Shown here one piece after another: positions 46,901-53,263 of a DNA stretch of 64,000 nt (position 1 is its first letter; each line of letters starts with the position of its first letter). Under the pieces are notes generated by a model. That model saw only the letters and a program-made list of their open reading frames with translations. It was not told the DNA's origin and searched no databases. This DNA is from Macrocystis pyrifera (lineage: Eukaryota > Sar > Phaeophyceae > Laminariales > Laminariaceae), in assembly GCA_031763025.1 (NCBI GenBank), contig JASSKH010000026.1:9412408-9476407 (forward strand). Direction: 5' to 3'. The position numbers and the translations under genes were made by a program.

Positions 46901-49900
46901 TGTGGATACCATGTTCCCGGAACCAACACGCCTACTCATATAGTCGAAACACAAACATGCCTACTTGTATATGGGGACAGAGTGGTGGTATGAGAGCATC
47001 AACAGTCGACATCTTGTAAATCGACAGCACCGCATGTCGCATTGACCCCTTCTGCTTTCCAGCTCGACTCGCGGGACGTTAGACGCTCGGTAGTCTTCCA
47101 CGCCTCGAACAGACCACGAGCTATCTATCTACAGATAGATCGTGATCTACAGATAGATGATCTAGCTCCTCATCTGCCGTTGTGAGAGGTTGGGCAGGAT
47201 CTGTACAGTATAGATCCAACCAACGAAACATTCGCTACATCATGCGGATTATGCGGGCCCCACTCAGCAACTTGACCTAGATAGATCATACTGATACAGA
47301 TCAGGGATCACCTAGATAGATCATACTGGTACAGATCAGGGATCTGATCTATCTATCTATCCTGAAAGATCTAGATCATCTATCATAAAGGGACTCATAA
47401 TGCTTGATCTGCTCCAAGGTGTGGAGTCTTCAGAACACAGCCGTGGCCACAGATATGTACCCCTTCTTCCCCTCCATACGTGCCTTCGATTTTTAGCCGC
47501 CCAGGACCGCCAACGGCAAATCAGACGCGCTCGTTCTCCCCAGTTCTCTACATGGCGTCTCAGGCGACTCATAACGTAAAAAACGCAAGCGCGGGACCTC
47601 ATCCCGACTCCTCGCGCGCCGGGAAGTCGAATATCTTCCTACTACCTGCAAAATATTTCCAATCATCAATACGTACAGTTTCCAAGAAACTGGTTACATT
47701 CCGATTTCCACTGCAAAAAATATCCCGGACTACTTCGAAGTACATTTCTTCAAAACAGCGTGGGTGCGTTTGTAAAACTACGTCGGGCATGGTGTAGCCC
47801 GAAACGTGGGTGCCCTTCTCGCGGCTCGTGGAATTCCGCATTTACCTCCCCCCCCCTCAAACCGGAAATTAAACTAACTCATTGAAGCTGTCATCCATAT
47901 GCAAGTCCGCCTCACAAGCGGTTCCTAGTAGGATGCAGCTCACCCTTCATGCGACTCGCCGGACACCTCACGGCGCTTCGCGCTTGGTGCAAGCAATGTC
48001 TGCCTGGTCGATGAAAACCCGACATGCTCCGTCCCGGCATTGTAGGGATGCGAGGGTCTATGGTCATACGACTACGGCCATGCATGACATCGAGTACATC
48101 TCTCCTATCGAGTACACCCCCCCCCCCATCAAAGAAAAAAGCCGCCCTACACATGCAATACCTACCCTGTTGTTAGAGGCCTCGCCCTTCAGCAACCGCA
48201 GCCGCCGCAGCGCGCTCTGGTACTCCGTAACCCTGGCATGGAAGTCGACCTCCATGATCGCGTCCTTTTCCTCCAACTTCGCAAGGCCAGCACAGCATCA
48301 CGAGTCGGGCACGACAAGCGCCAACGATTGGGCACAGCAAGCGTTACGGAGCGAAGCGGAGAGGACAGGGGTCGTGGGGGGGTCGTGGTGGTGGGGGGGG
48401 GGGGGGGGGCTCATGACCTCTAAACGCGATTTCGAGAATAGCCCTTGCCCTTGCACTTCTTACCAGGGCATACTGTAAAAAGCTATTCACCTCAAATTCG
48501 AAGCACCGTAAGAATGCGAGGACTCGCTCATGCTTCGAGTAATCGCACATATGGGAGTTAACGCACAGGGGTGTGTTGAAAAAAAGCAAAGGACGAAACG
48601 GTTTCATCGGATTTCCGCACAGGTGTCGGAGTTGTCGTACAGGGATGCGAAAAATCGGGGGGAAACGTACTCCAACGGTGAGGTTGCGTGCTACCGCGAA
48701 GTGGCTCCGGGACACTCATGGAGCTGCAACGGTTATTAGTCGCAGTGCTTGTGTATCGCGGTATTCCTCACCGACGCTCCACTGCTGTACGTGTGGCACC
48801 GTGGCGGAGCACACACGTGAAAACGAGAAAGCGATTTTGCGCTGGGTCGGTAAACGGTACCCACTCAACCAAGCGAGTAATAAGCAGTAAAAGCCACGGT
48901 TATTTTATTCAGTATCGTACGCATCGGAGCTATCGCACAAGGGCGGTGCGTAAAAACACCGGAGCCAAACGATTTAGTTCGTTTTTTTTTGCGCACAGAT
49001 ATCGGGAGTTATCGCAGGTATCGGAGTTAGCGCACAGGGGCGCGTGATAAAATACCGGAACCAAACGATTTAATTCGTTTTTGCGCACAGGTATCGGGAG
49101 TTATCGCACGTATCGGAGTTAGCGCACAGGGCCGCGTGAAAAAAGACAAAAACATGAAAAAAAAAAAAAAAAAAAAAAACTGAAAAAAAACGATCGTAGC
49201 CCTGCGCCATAACTCGCGTTCTGACAGTACGAGTAGTTGGCCCTCGAAACGTGCGTGTACTTGCATTATATATGTATGGGTTGTTTATTTACAACGATCT
49301 GCAAAAAATATCCTGGTCACAGTACATTTGCAGGCCTTAATACGTCGTTGTAAAGGGGAGGGGTGTTTTACATACCCGCATTCTCAACCAGGTTAAAAAG
49401 AACCGAGCTGCCGGTATCGACTGATGCCACACCAGTGATGACCGTCTTAGCAGACGACGTAGTGATGACCGTTTCATAGTAGATACTGATTGCCGTTTCA
49501 CCTTGACGTAGTGATGACCGTTTCACCATACATGGGGGGTTACCATTCAAGAGAGGGGTGCGCCAGCCCCACTATTACTAGGCCCCTTTTTAACTGGTAT
49601 GTATTACATATTTCTCTTACACCGGGATGGGCATTGTGTAGCTATAAGTGCCGAGCTATAGTATATATATATATTTCTCTTAAACCGGGATGGGCATTGT
49701 GTAGCCTCAAGTGCCGAGCTATTTTCCTTCTCTTAAATGGGCGTTTCTCTTGAATCGAGCTCTCATAGATCGTAGCCCCCCCTCCCCCCCCCCCCCCCCC
49801 CCCCCCCCCCGGCCCCCAAGTGTACGTAGTGATTACCGTTTCATCGTGGTGGTGACCGTCTCACTCGTTGTAGTGATGAGAAGGACATAGGGAGAAGCGG

Positions 49901-52692
49901 CACCATAATCGTACAGCTGAGGGGGGCGACACATCTACGTGAGGCAAGGGGGTGGGACTACGTGGGGGGGTGAGAAATAAGGCATCGCGTCGCTAACCAC
50001 ACAACACGAGGGTTGCTTCCGCCTTCCGCCGCACTGCGGGCGACCTCACAAAACGAAAATAAGAAAGCCTATTTCTGGATCAAAAACTAAACAGGCGGGT
50101 GTCAGGGAAGCTGAGAAGCATCCCTTTCCAAACAACTAAGCGAGCGGTGTCAAGGAAGTTAAGGAGAGAGCCCCCTTCAAGACAAGGCCTCCCATTTTCA
50201 CTGAAACCGTTTGAAACCCATCTCACTACATATATCACGCACGTACAGCGGCTCGCTGACGGTATCATGCGCGCCCACTACTTCGCCCACTGCCAAGCAC
50301 GTGCACACGTTTGTTCGTGTGTCTCAGGCTATTTTCTACTACAAGCGAACGTGAGATTCAAATTTACACCGTGCTAAAGAAAAGATACTGTACCCCTTTC
50401 GATTTGGTTGAAGCTGGATTCTACAACCACTGAACCAGATTCATGCATACACCTCTCCAAATTCTCCGAAATCAGCCAACGCATACAATTTGACGACACT
50501 TACCAATACCCTGCTGCGCGAGAAGTCTAGCGAGAACTGCGTACCAATTGTTCATTGGTGGCTCACCCGGAGTTCCATGGCAGCGACGTCCTTCTCTGCG
50601 GTGACAATCCTTTGCTGCTTCACCGCTTCCGACACATGCCTCCCTCCCTCCACAACTCCCACATCGTTCTCTTTTCCAGCCACCAGCCCCGCAGTCGCCC
50701 CCACCCCCACCCCAGCCCCAGCCCCCATCCCACCTCTCACTCCTTCTCCTACCTTGCCCAACGCCACCCCGCGCCCGTCTTCCTCCGGCGCGCCCCCGTT
50801 GTCAACGATGGGGGACAGCTCTCCCACCGCAAAACCTGCCCCTGCGCCACCCCTGCTCCCGCCTTCGCCATCTTCCGGTGATAGGGAGGACCCGAAAGAC
50901 GGCGAACCTACGGGCGACCCTTCCTCTGCCTCCACGTGCCAGTCGTTCTTGGGAGAAATGTCCTCCCCGAAGGACGGGAACGCGATACCCCCGCCCCCGC
51001 CCCCCCTCCTCCCCCCTCGCCGAAATCTGGCGATGCCGACCCTCGGCGACGCGATGCGGAAGACCGAGTAGTACCAGCGGCAGCAGCAGCAGCAGAGGCA
51101 GCAGTAGCAGCGACAGACCGGGATCTCTCTTGCGCTGCCGCCGCTGCGCGGGCGGACTTACGACGGGGCCGCAAGGCCGCATCTCCCGCACCCCCTACCG
51201 CCTGATAATCTCTAGCCGCTGATGCCGCCGCCGACCCTCCATTTTCTTCTTCGCCATATCCCGCTTGGTCTTGTTCGGGCGAGGACGGGGGGGAAGGGGT
51301 ACCGGAGAAGTACCGCGCCTCCGCCGGGGGCGACGCGGGTTCAAGGTCGAGCCCTTCACCCGGCGAACGCTTCCCGCTTTCCAGGTCGTCGTCGTTGTCA
51401 TTGTCGTCGTCCTCGTCATCGTCGTCGTCGCTAGCGGCCGAGGTAGCGACCGAGTCGTTGCTGTTGCTGCCGGGGGTTCCGCTTCCGCTTCCGTCTCCGA
51501 TTCTGTTTCCGATTCCGCCTCCGATCCCGTCCCCGGTTCCGATGTCGTCTCCGATCCCGTCTGCGGTTCCGCTGAGGCGGTTCAGGGCGCTGTGGAAGCG
51601 CGTGTATTCTGGCGGCTCTTCCCAGGACGACTCTTGGGTGGTCTCGTTGTAGTAGAAGACGTTGCCGGATTCCTCGTCCTCGGTCTGTATCCAGGGGCAA
51701 CTAGCGCCGGCGGTGGATGCGGCGGCGGCGGCGGCAGCGGCAGCCGCAGCGGCGGTGGAACCGTCTGCAGGGCCACTATCAACACCAGTGGGAGCGCTAG
51801 TTTGTGAATCAGCGTCGTCGTCGTCGCCGCCGCCACCGCTACGGTTCTCGTCGTTTGTCTCCGGAGCGCTGCCGCTCCCGCCGCCGCCGCCGCCACTGGT
51901 GCTGTGGGCATCGACACTACTAGGCGACAACGACCCCACGCGTCCCAGTTCTTCGCCCCCCTCCCGCCGACCCGTCTGCCTCTCCTGCTCCTCATATTTC
52001 TCCTGGTAGTCTTCGTTGCGAAGAGATACGGCGGAGGATACCGCACGGCCGTCTTCATCCTGCTGGTCGCTTTGTCTTGCCTCGCCCGGTCCGGCCGGTG
52101 CTGTAGTGGTGGTGTTGGCAGGGGCGTAGCGGGAGTGGCCGGGCTCCAAGGCCGATCCTTGCACGTTTCTTAGCTCTCGCCCTTCCTGGTTATCATTCTC
52201 TTCTGTCGTGGCCTCGTCGAGAAGCGCTTGGGTTGGGTATCCCTGAGTGTGTTCCCCTCCTCGACTGCGCTGCTCACTGCTGTCCTCCTGTCTATCGGCA
52301 GCATTGCCGTGTGGAACGACGGCTCCGTCTCCTCGCTGTTCTTCTCTCGCAGGCGGATATTCGTCCTCCTGTCCGACGTCGACCTCGAGTTCTTCTTCGG
52401 AAGCGTTCTCACGAGAAGCAGCAGCAGCGGTGGAATAATCCGTAGAAGAATCAGCAGCGGCGGCAGCAGAGGCAGCAGCAACATCAGCAGCAGCAGCAGC
52501 ATCAGTGGAAGCAACACCAGCACCAGTAGCAGCAGCAGCAGCAGCAAGCTTGGCGTCGAGCTCAGCGAAGTGAGCTTCCCATCCTTTAGGAATGTCCCAC
52601 TCGCTCGTTCCCGCCGCTTCGTTGAAGAAGTAGAAGGCACTTTCATCCTCATCCCAATGACGCTCCCACGGGCAAGTACCTGTTGCTTCCAT
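25931..52692 (-). CDS. NELFCD: NELF-C/D (TH1) with N-terminal tandem WW domains, about 15 exons
   Basis: NELF-C/D is a core subunit of negative elongation factor, which holds RNA polymerase II in promoter-proximal pausing. Exons 2-14 carry TH1 landmarks in order: DAIME near the start, LIAGYHGYAQQ, LIKKNFDAKK, VPSWLTAMQGHDGWRRTL, MCCSTSYMFMYSQ, PTVMDILLETLFHP, AILAYASCVE, EHPLVSLGALKWIHAQVS, GYVLPVLDYLRKL and YSPAFLNAMADLM. Each aligns with human NELF-C/D in sequence. Exon 1 (52692-50567) encodes two WW domains and a long acidic, low-complexity linker; it ends in phase 0 and exon 2 begins in phase 0. No separate start for a stand-alone NELF-C/D was found in the ~1 kb available. Estimated total is about 1.4-1.5 thousand aa against about 590 for human. 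Exons 7, 8 and 15 are uncertain. The fusion is inferred, not proven. Confidence 0.75.
26205..26237 (-). pseudogene. Diverged duplicate of the terminal exon
   Basis: CTAGAG acceptor then LLESIKQLMTP, closely similar at DNA level to the exon at 25931-25978 and its flank (TCATCAGCTGCTTGATCGAC versus TCATCAGCTGCTTCATCGAC), but without the following stop. Read through, it runs on for about 79 residues with no likeness to the other copy. Confidence 0.5.
26560..26840 (-). repeat. Poly-G-headed repeat, inverted partial copies
   Basis: The C-run in GAGTACAACCCCCC marks the head. A second partial head at about 26570-26660 lies in the same orientation. It adjoins NELF-C/D exon 14. Confidence 0.75.
26942..27103 (-). 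CDS. NELFCD: NELFCD exon 14
   Basis: 54 codons, phase 0 to 0. TYSPAFLNAMADLMGVPRVG aligns with human PYTSDFVQLFLPILENDSIA; LNSYARYCLKFQSKDLTVE corresponds to the human C-terminal FIAHCKSNFIMVN region. Confidence 0.87.
27796..27911 (-). CDS. NELFCD: NELFCD exon 13
   Basis: 116 nt, phase 1 to 0. GYVLPVLDYLRKLAAGPGLD and QPLVAFFIIKIVGVAITRG match human GYVLPVVSYIRKCLEKLDTD and SLIRYFVTEVLDVIAPP. Confidence 0.92.
28720..29010. repeat. ATCACACGGGTGATAAGATA tandem array
   Basis: About ten units of 24-28 bp, each centred on the palindrome ATCACACGGGTGAT. On both sides lie similar ~60-bp blocks (CCCCCTCGGCCGAAATTCCA ... GCAAACGCCGA), so the array sits inside a larger inverted element. Confidence 0.85.
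29312..29420 (-). CDS. NELFCD: NELFCD exon 12
   Basis: 109 nt, phase 0 to 1. ILKVMLSARTAADTPAASKT and KLKQQVLLRMADLMVKG match human VLQLLVKLFETEHSQLDVME and LELKKTLLDRMVHLLSRG. Confidence 0.88.
30576..30812 (-). CDS. NELFCD: NELFCD exon 11
   Basis: 79 codons, phase 0 to 0. LRPYAEHPLVSLGALKWIHA followed by QVSKEAFCSTPSFLSYAPMF matches human RFPVVAMGVLKWVDWTVSEP and downstream residues. Confidence 0.9.
30880..31245 (+). repeat. Poly-G-headed repeat copy
   Basis: G-run, TGTACTCGACAGGAGACACG, then the family core to about ACGCTACGTGACACGATCAT. It begins roughly 70 bp beyond the 5' end of NELF-C/D exon 11. Confidence 0.8.
31683..31835. repeat. Three ~55-bp tandem units (AGGGCATGC / GAGCTGGGTGAAG)
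   Basis: Units repeat TTAGGGCATGC, TTTTGAGCTRGGTGAAG with AAATT/AAATAT spacers, in the NELF-C/D intron between exons 10 and 11. Confidence 0.7.
32476..32581. mobile_element. TA-MITE copy in NELFCD intron
   Basis: Starts TTAGGGGGGACCATAG and ends GGTCCCCCGCAA, with TA on both flanks. It is adjacent to a TTATCTTATCACC element terminus. Confidence 0.82.
33048..33192 (-). CDS. NELFCD: NELFCD exon 10
   Basis: 145 nt, phase 2 to 0. CCAILAYASCVEVPTL, an eight-glycine run, then SNSKEAVDFVEVAETSHAIM, corresponding to human YIHILAYAASVVETW and ELKSTSKAVETVHNLC. Confidence 0.87.
33520..34210. repeat. CTGCTGCTGTGTCACATA minisatellite
   Basis: About 690 bp of imperfect 15- and 18-bp units (TGCTGCTGTGGCACATAC and variants) in the intron between NELF-C/D exons 9 and 10. 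Since the units are multiples of three, several frames stay open on both strands; these are not genes. Confidence 0.9.
34626..34744 (-). CDS. NELFCD: NELFCD exon 9
   Basis: 119 nt, phase 0 to 2. KRGEVRPPASLLRHPTVMDI and LLETLFHPAHRSASEDLRAG align with human DPPPVELIRVPAFLDLFMQS and LFKPGARINQDHK. Confidence 0.88.
34805..35310 (+). repeat. Poly-G-headed repeat, near full-length
   Basis: G-run at 34811, core as in the 13300 copy, an A-run near 35226-35240, GGTACCCTGGCTGTCTAGCT, and a terminal G-run from about 35289. Confidence 0.8.
35495..35696 (-). CDS. NELFCD: NELFCD exon 8 candidate
   Basis: GC-rich open segment ending RRQGKRLPAMSSILK at a GTAGCT donor in phase 0, as exon 9 requires. VYLHILNLATASIRRQ may correspond to human ITLALGTAASYPRACQ. 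Similarity is weak and the acceptor (CTGCAG, phase 2) does not match the favoured reading of exon 7. Confidence 0.4.
36632..37199 (-). CDS. NELFCD: NELFCD exon 7 region (Gly-rich insert, apparent frameshift)
   Basis: From a Ser/Gly-rich block into VREVELSLSLGMEGLHTSLN, then MIAIARVASDAVVSILGQAG, which fits the position of human YLFAQAMMSVLAQEEQGG. The frame then meets TAG (36748-36750) between a 9-G and a 12-G run. A one-base shift there restores AARRAALSEAVETLVSAFGL and REAA before a GTAAGC donor, comparable to human SAVRRIAQEVQRFAQEKG. The 5' splice boundary could not be fixed and the phase to exon 8 is unresolved. Confidence 0.55.
37590..37960 (-). repeat. Poly-G-headed repeat, inverted copy
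   Basis: Reverse-oriented core (CGGCGCTTCGCGCTTGGTGC, GTCTGCCTGGTCGGTGAAAA) with a tail toward lower coordinates. Followed by inverted copies of a second G-run-associated repeat up to the 78-base C-run. Confidence 0.75.
38071..38186. repeat. Double poly-C tract, up to 78 bases
   Basis: A C-run of about 22, then GTGAGTACG, then an uninterrupted C-run at about 38109-38186. It is the head side of an inverted G-run-associated repeat. Length in the assembly is unlikely to be exact. Confidence 0.85.
39191..39471. mobile_element. ~275-bp MITE, copy 2 (NELFCD intron)
   Basis: Ends GGGTGTTTTCGCGAGGAATT and CAAAATTCTTGGCAAAACTCCC, inner GGTTGAAACCAACTTCGGTT. It has the same order of blocks as the copy at 1491-1762. 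Confidence 0.75.
39717..39821. mobile_element. TA-MITE copy in NELFCD intron
   Basis: Starts TTACGGGGGACCCTAG and ends CCCCCCCGTAA, flanked by TA. Confidence 0.85.
40075..40210. repeat. G-rich low-complexity tract
   Basis: GGGTGGGGTG-type purine/T-poor stretch with several G-runs over 10; strong G-quadruplex-type sequence on the + strand. Confidence 0.7.
40753..40860. mobile_element. TA-MITE copy in NELFCD intron
   Basis: Starts TTACGGGGGTCCATAGTTAA; the right end is mutated (CCCCCGGATTAA). Belongs to the GTTAATAGG sub-variant. Confidence 0.8.
41595..41713 (-). CDS. NELFCD: NELFCD exon 6
   Basis: 119 nt, phase 1 to 0. VLKDALARVPADDEVEVTEA and LADLKRMCCSTSYMFMYSQ match human VLRTSLATILDGGEENLEKN and FAKMVCHGEHTYLFAQ. 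A G-rich tandem repeat begins right at its 5' edge. Confidence 0.9.
41715..42230. repeat. NELFCD: GGGAGGCGTG / CGGGGTGTGGG tandem repeat beside NELFCD exon 6
   Basis: Five dispersed units of GGGAAGGGAGGCGTGTGYGA + GGTCGGGGTGTGGGGAT, several preceded by TTTTCTCAATCAAGG, which is the acceptor-side sequence of exon 6 in the reverse sense. The exon's acceptor region appears to have been copied outward. Confidence 0.65.
42621..42834 (-). CDS. NELFCD: NELFCD exon 5
   Basis: 214 nt, phase 0 to 1. ADALLDSGSGVPSWLTAMQG, TLIELAREHRGSALLRFVLK and LSDRGHHREIAAV match the human segment from ADSIFTEEGETPAWLEQM onward. It is the longest continuous similarity in the gene. Confidence 0.93.
43231..43314 (-). 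CDS. NELFCD: NELFCD exon 4
   Basis: 28 codons, phase 0 to 0. LMLQQLTKLIKKNFDAKK corresponds to human VENHLKSLLIKHFDPRK. Confidence 0.88.
44097..44201. mobile_element. TA-MITE copy in NELFCD intron
   Basis: Starts TTACGGAGGACCAAAG and ends GGACCCCCGTAA, flanked by TA. Confidence 0.85.
45205..45335 (+). mobile_element. Possible single tRNA-related SINE
   Basis: An A-box-like TGGTCTAGTGG (about 45222) and a B-box-like GAGTTCGAATCCC lie about 45 bp apart, followed by CACCGGCGTGGTGAG and an AATAAAAAAACTG tail. Acceptor and T stems pair poorly, so it is not called a tRNA gene. Confidence 0.45.
45795..46090. repeat. TACCGTTAGGGTGAAGATAT tandem array
   Basis: About ten units of 24-30 bp: GTTTATCGCTTGGGCCGGAGA and ACCGTTAGGGTGAAGATAYG variants. 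It lies in the NELF-C/D intron between exons 3 and 4. Confidence 0.8.
46364..46453 (-). CDS. NELFCD: NELFCD exon 3
   Basis: 30 codons, ESLNQSVKKLIAGYHGYAQQ followed by VALVNHWLQL, phase 0 to 0, ATGCAG acceptor and GTGAGC donor. Matches human LLSENYTAVAQTVNLLAEWL. Confidence 0.9.
47095..47425. mobile_element. GATC-rich inverted-repeat element, copy 4
   Basis: Starts CCACGCCTCGAACAGACCAC and ends GCTCCAAGGTGTGGAG. It contains a duplicated GATAGATCATACTG..CAGATCAGGGATC block, so it is longer than the other copies. It ends beside the optional 17-codon exon at 47430. Confidence 0.7.
47430..47483 (-). CDS. Optional alternative terminal exon of the WW gene
   Basis: A phase-0 acceptor (CGAAG) followed by ARMEGKKGYISVATAVF and TGA. 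It fits the phase-0 end of exon 2 and would give a WW protein without the NELF part. No homology supports it; short open exons of this kind can arise by chance. Confidence 0.25.
   Translation of the reverse strand, partial: ARMEGKKGYISVATAVF
47865..48128 (-). repeat. Poly-G-headed repeat, inverted copy
   Basis: Ends in CGAGTACACCCCCCCCCC at about 48125, some 40 bp from the donor of NELF-C/D exon 2. The tail side is truncated near CCGGAAATTAAACTAACTCA. Confidence 0.78.
48166..48276 (-). CDS. Exon 2: junction exon, TH1 N-terminal DAIME
   Basis: 37 codons, LEEKDAIMEVDFHARVTEYQ followed by SALRRLRLLKGEASNNR, phase 0 to 0, acceptor GCGAAG and donor GTAGGT. EKDAIME resembles the TH1 family TRDYIMEP motif; the rest is a charged helix. 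It is the exon on which the WW-to-NELF link depends. Confidence 0.75.
48560..49150. repeat. ATCGGAGTTAGCGCACAGGG repeats
   Basis: Imperfect units built from TATCGGGAGTTATCGCAC, GTATCGGAGTTAGCGCAC and AGGGGCGCGTGAWAAA, best preserved at 48990-49150, in the intron between WW exon 1 and exon 2. Confidence 0.7.
49607..49740. repeat. Tandem ~65-bp duplication
   Basis: TATTTCTCTTAMACCGGGAT + GGGCATTGTGTAGC + AAGTGCCGAGCTAT occurs twice in succession. Confidence 0.8.
50567..52692 (-). CDS. Exon 1: two WW domains and acidic low-complexity linker, apparent frameshift
   Basis: Starts at ATG 52692 (MEATGTCPWERHW); an in-frame ATG at 52779 is possible. WW1 (about residues 7-37) has Trp9, FYFFNEAAGTSEW and IP. 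WW2 (about 51615-51705) has PWIQTEDEESG, VFYYNETTQESSWEEPP. WW domains bind proline motifs, including phospho-Ser-Pro. Between and after them lie Ala, Ser, Asp/Glu and Gly tracts. The frame reads to about 51020, then continues only after a one-base shift within a C/G homopolymer (50988-51017), as GIAFPSFGEDISPKNDW through to KQQRIVTAEKDVAAMELR and a GTGAGC donor. Confidence 0.85.
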
Positions 52693-53152
52693 CGTGCGAT
52701 TGCCTCGCGTCTGGCGCCGCTGCACAGCCTGTCTGCACTTGCACCTTTCTTGCGTTTGCCACCTTCGTCGAAGCTCCAAAGGATGAACGAAAAATGAACC
52801 ATAAAGCCTTCAAAAACACCCTTGAACTCCTTCTTTCAAGAAATCATAAATCGGTAGCCTTGCTCCTGCCACAGCACACAGCACAAGCAACGAGCCTTGT
52901 TGTAGAGCGTAGAGTTTTAAAGAAGAGGACAGAGCACGATTGACCTTCCTGGCTCTTGTGCCTTTCTTGGGTGTGCTGCCGCTATACGTTTACCTCACGG
53001 CTCGTCGTGTCCGGCTTGCTCAAGACCAGGGTGTTCGCTCAAGATCAGCGATACCCAACAGCGCTATTGGTGTTTAGGTGTGCGCAGGCACCAGTGTTGG
53101 TGTCGGTGCAGTGGTGACGGCAGCGGCAGCAGTGGGTTGGGCTCGCAAGAAG
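52693..53152. promoter_or_regulatory. Divergent intergenic region between WW-NELFCD and PPIE genes
   Basis: About 460 bp separate the two start codons, which face away from each other, so both promoters must lie here unless upstream UTR introns exist. I see no clear TATA box. The sequence is moderately GC-rich and free of the repeat families found elsewhere. Confidence 0.5.
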
Positions 53153-53263
53153 ATGCCGAAAGAGCCGCAACCGAAGCGGAACGTGTACGTGGGAGGCCTG
53201 GAGGAGCAGGTCAACGAGGAGATACTGCACGCCGCTTTCGTTCCTTTCGGGGACATAGTCGAG
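53153..53263 (+). CDS. PPIE: PPIE exon 1
   Basis: 37 codons, MPKEPQPKRNVYVGGLEEQV to GDIVE, GTACGT donor, phase 0. First half of the RRM. Confidence 0.88.

Noticed and set aside
46553..46954. 133-aa frame on - as NELFCD N-terminus (ending ETCLRVTPPK)
   Set aside because: A phase-0 donor exists, but the sequence lacks the TH1 N-terminal motif, whereas the exon at 48166-48276 has DAIME and fits phase.
52228..52797. 189-aa frame on + and 210-aa frame on - overlapping the WW exon
   Set aside because: Shadows of a GC-rich exon whose real frame shows two WW domains.
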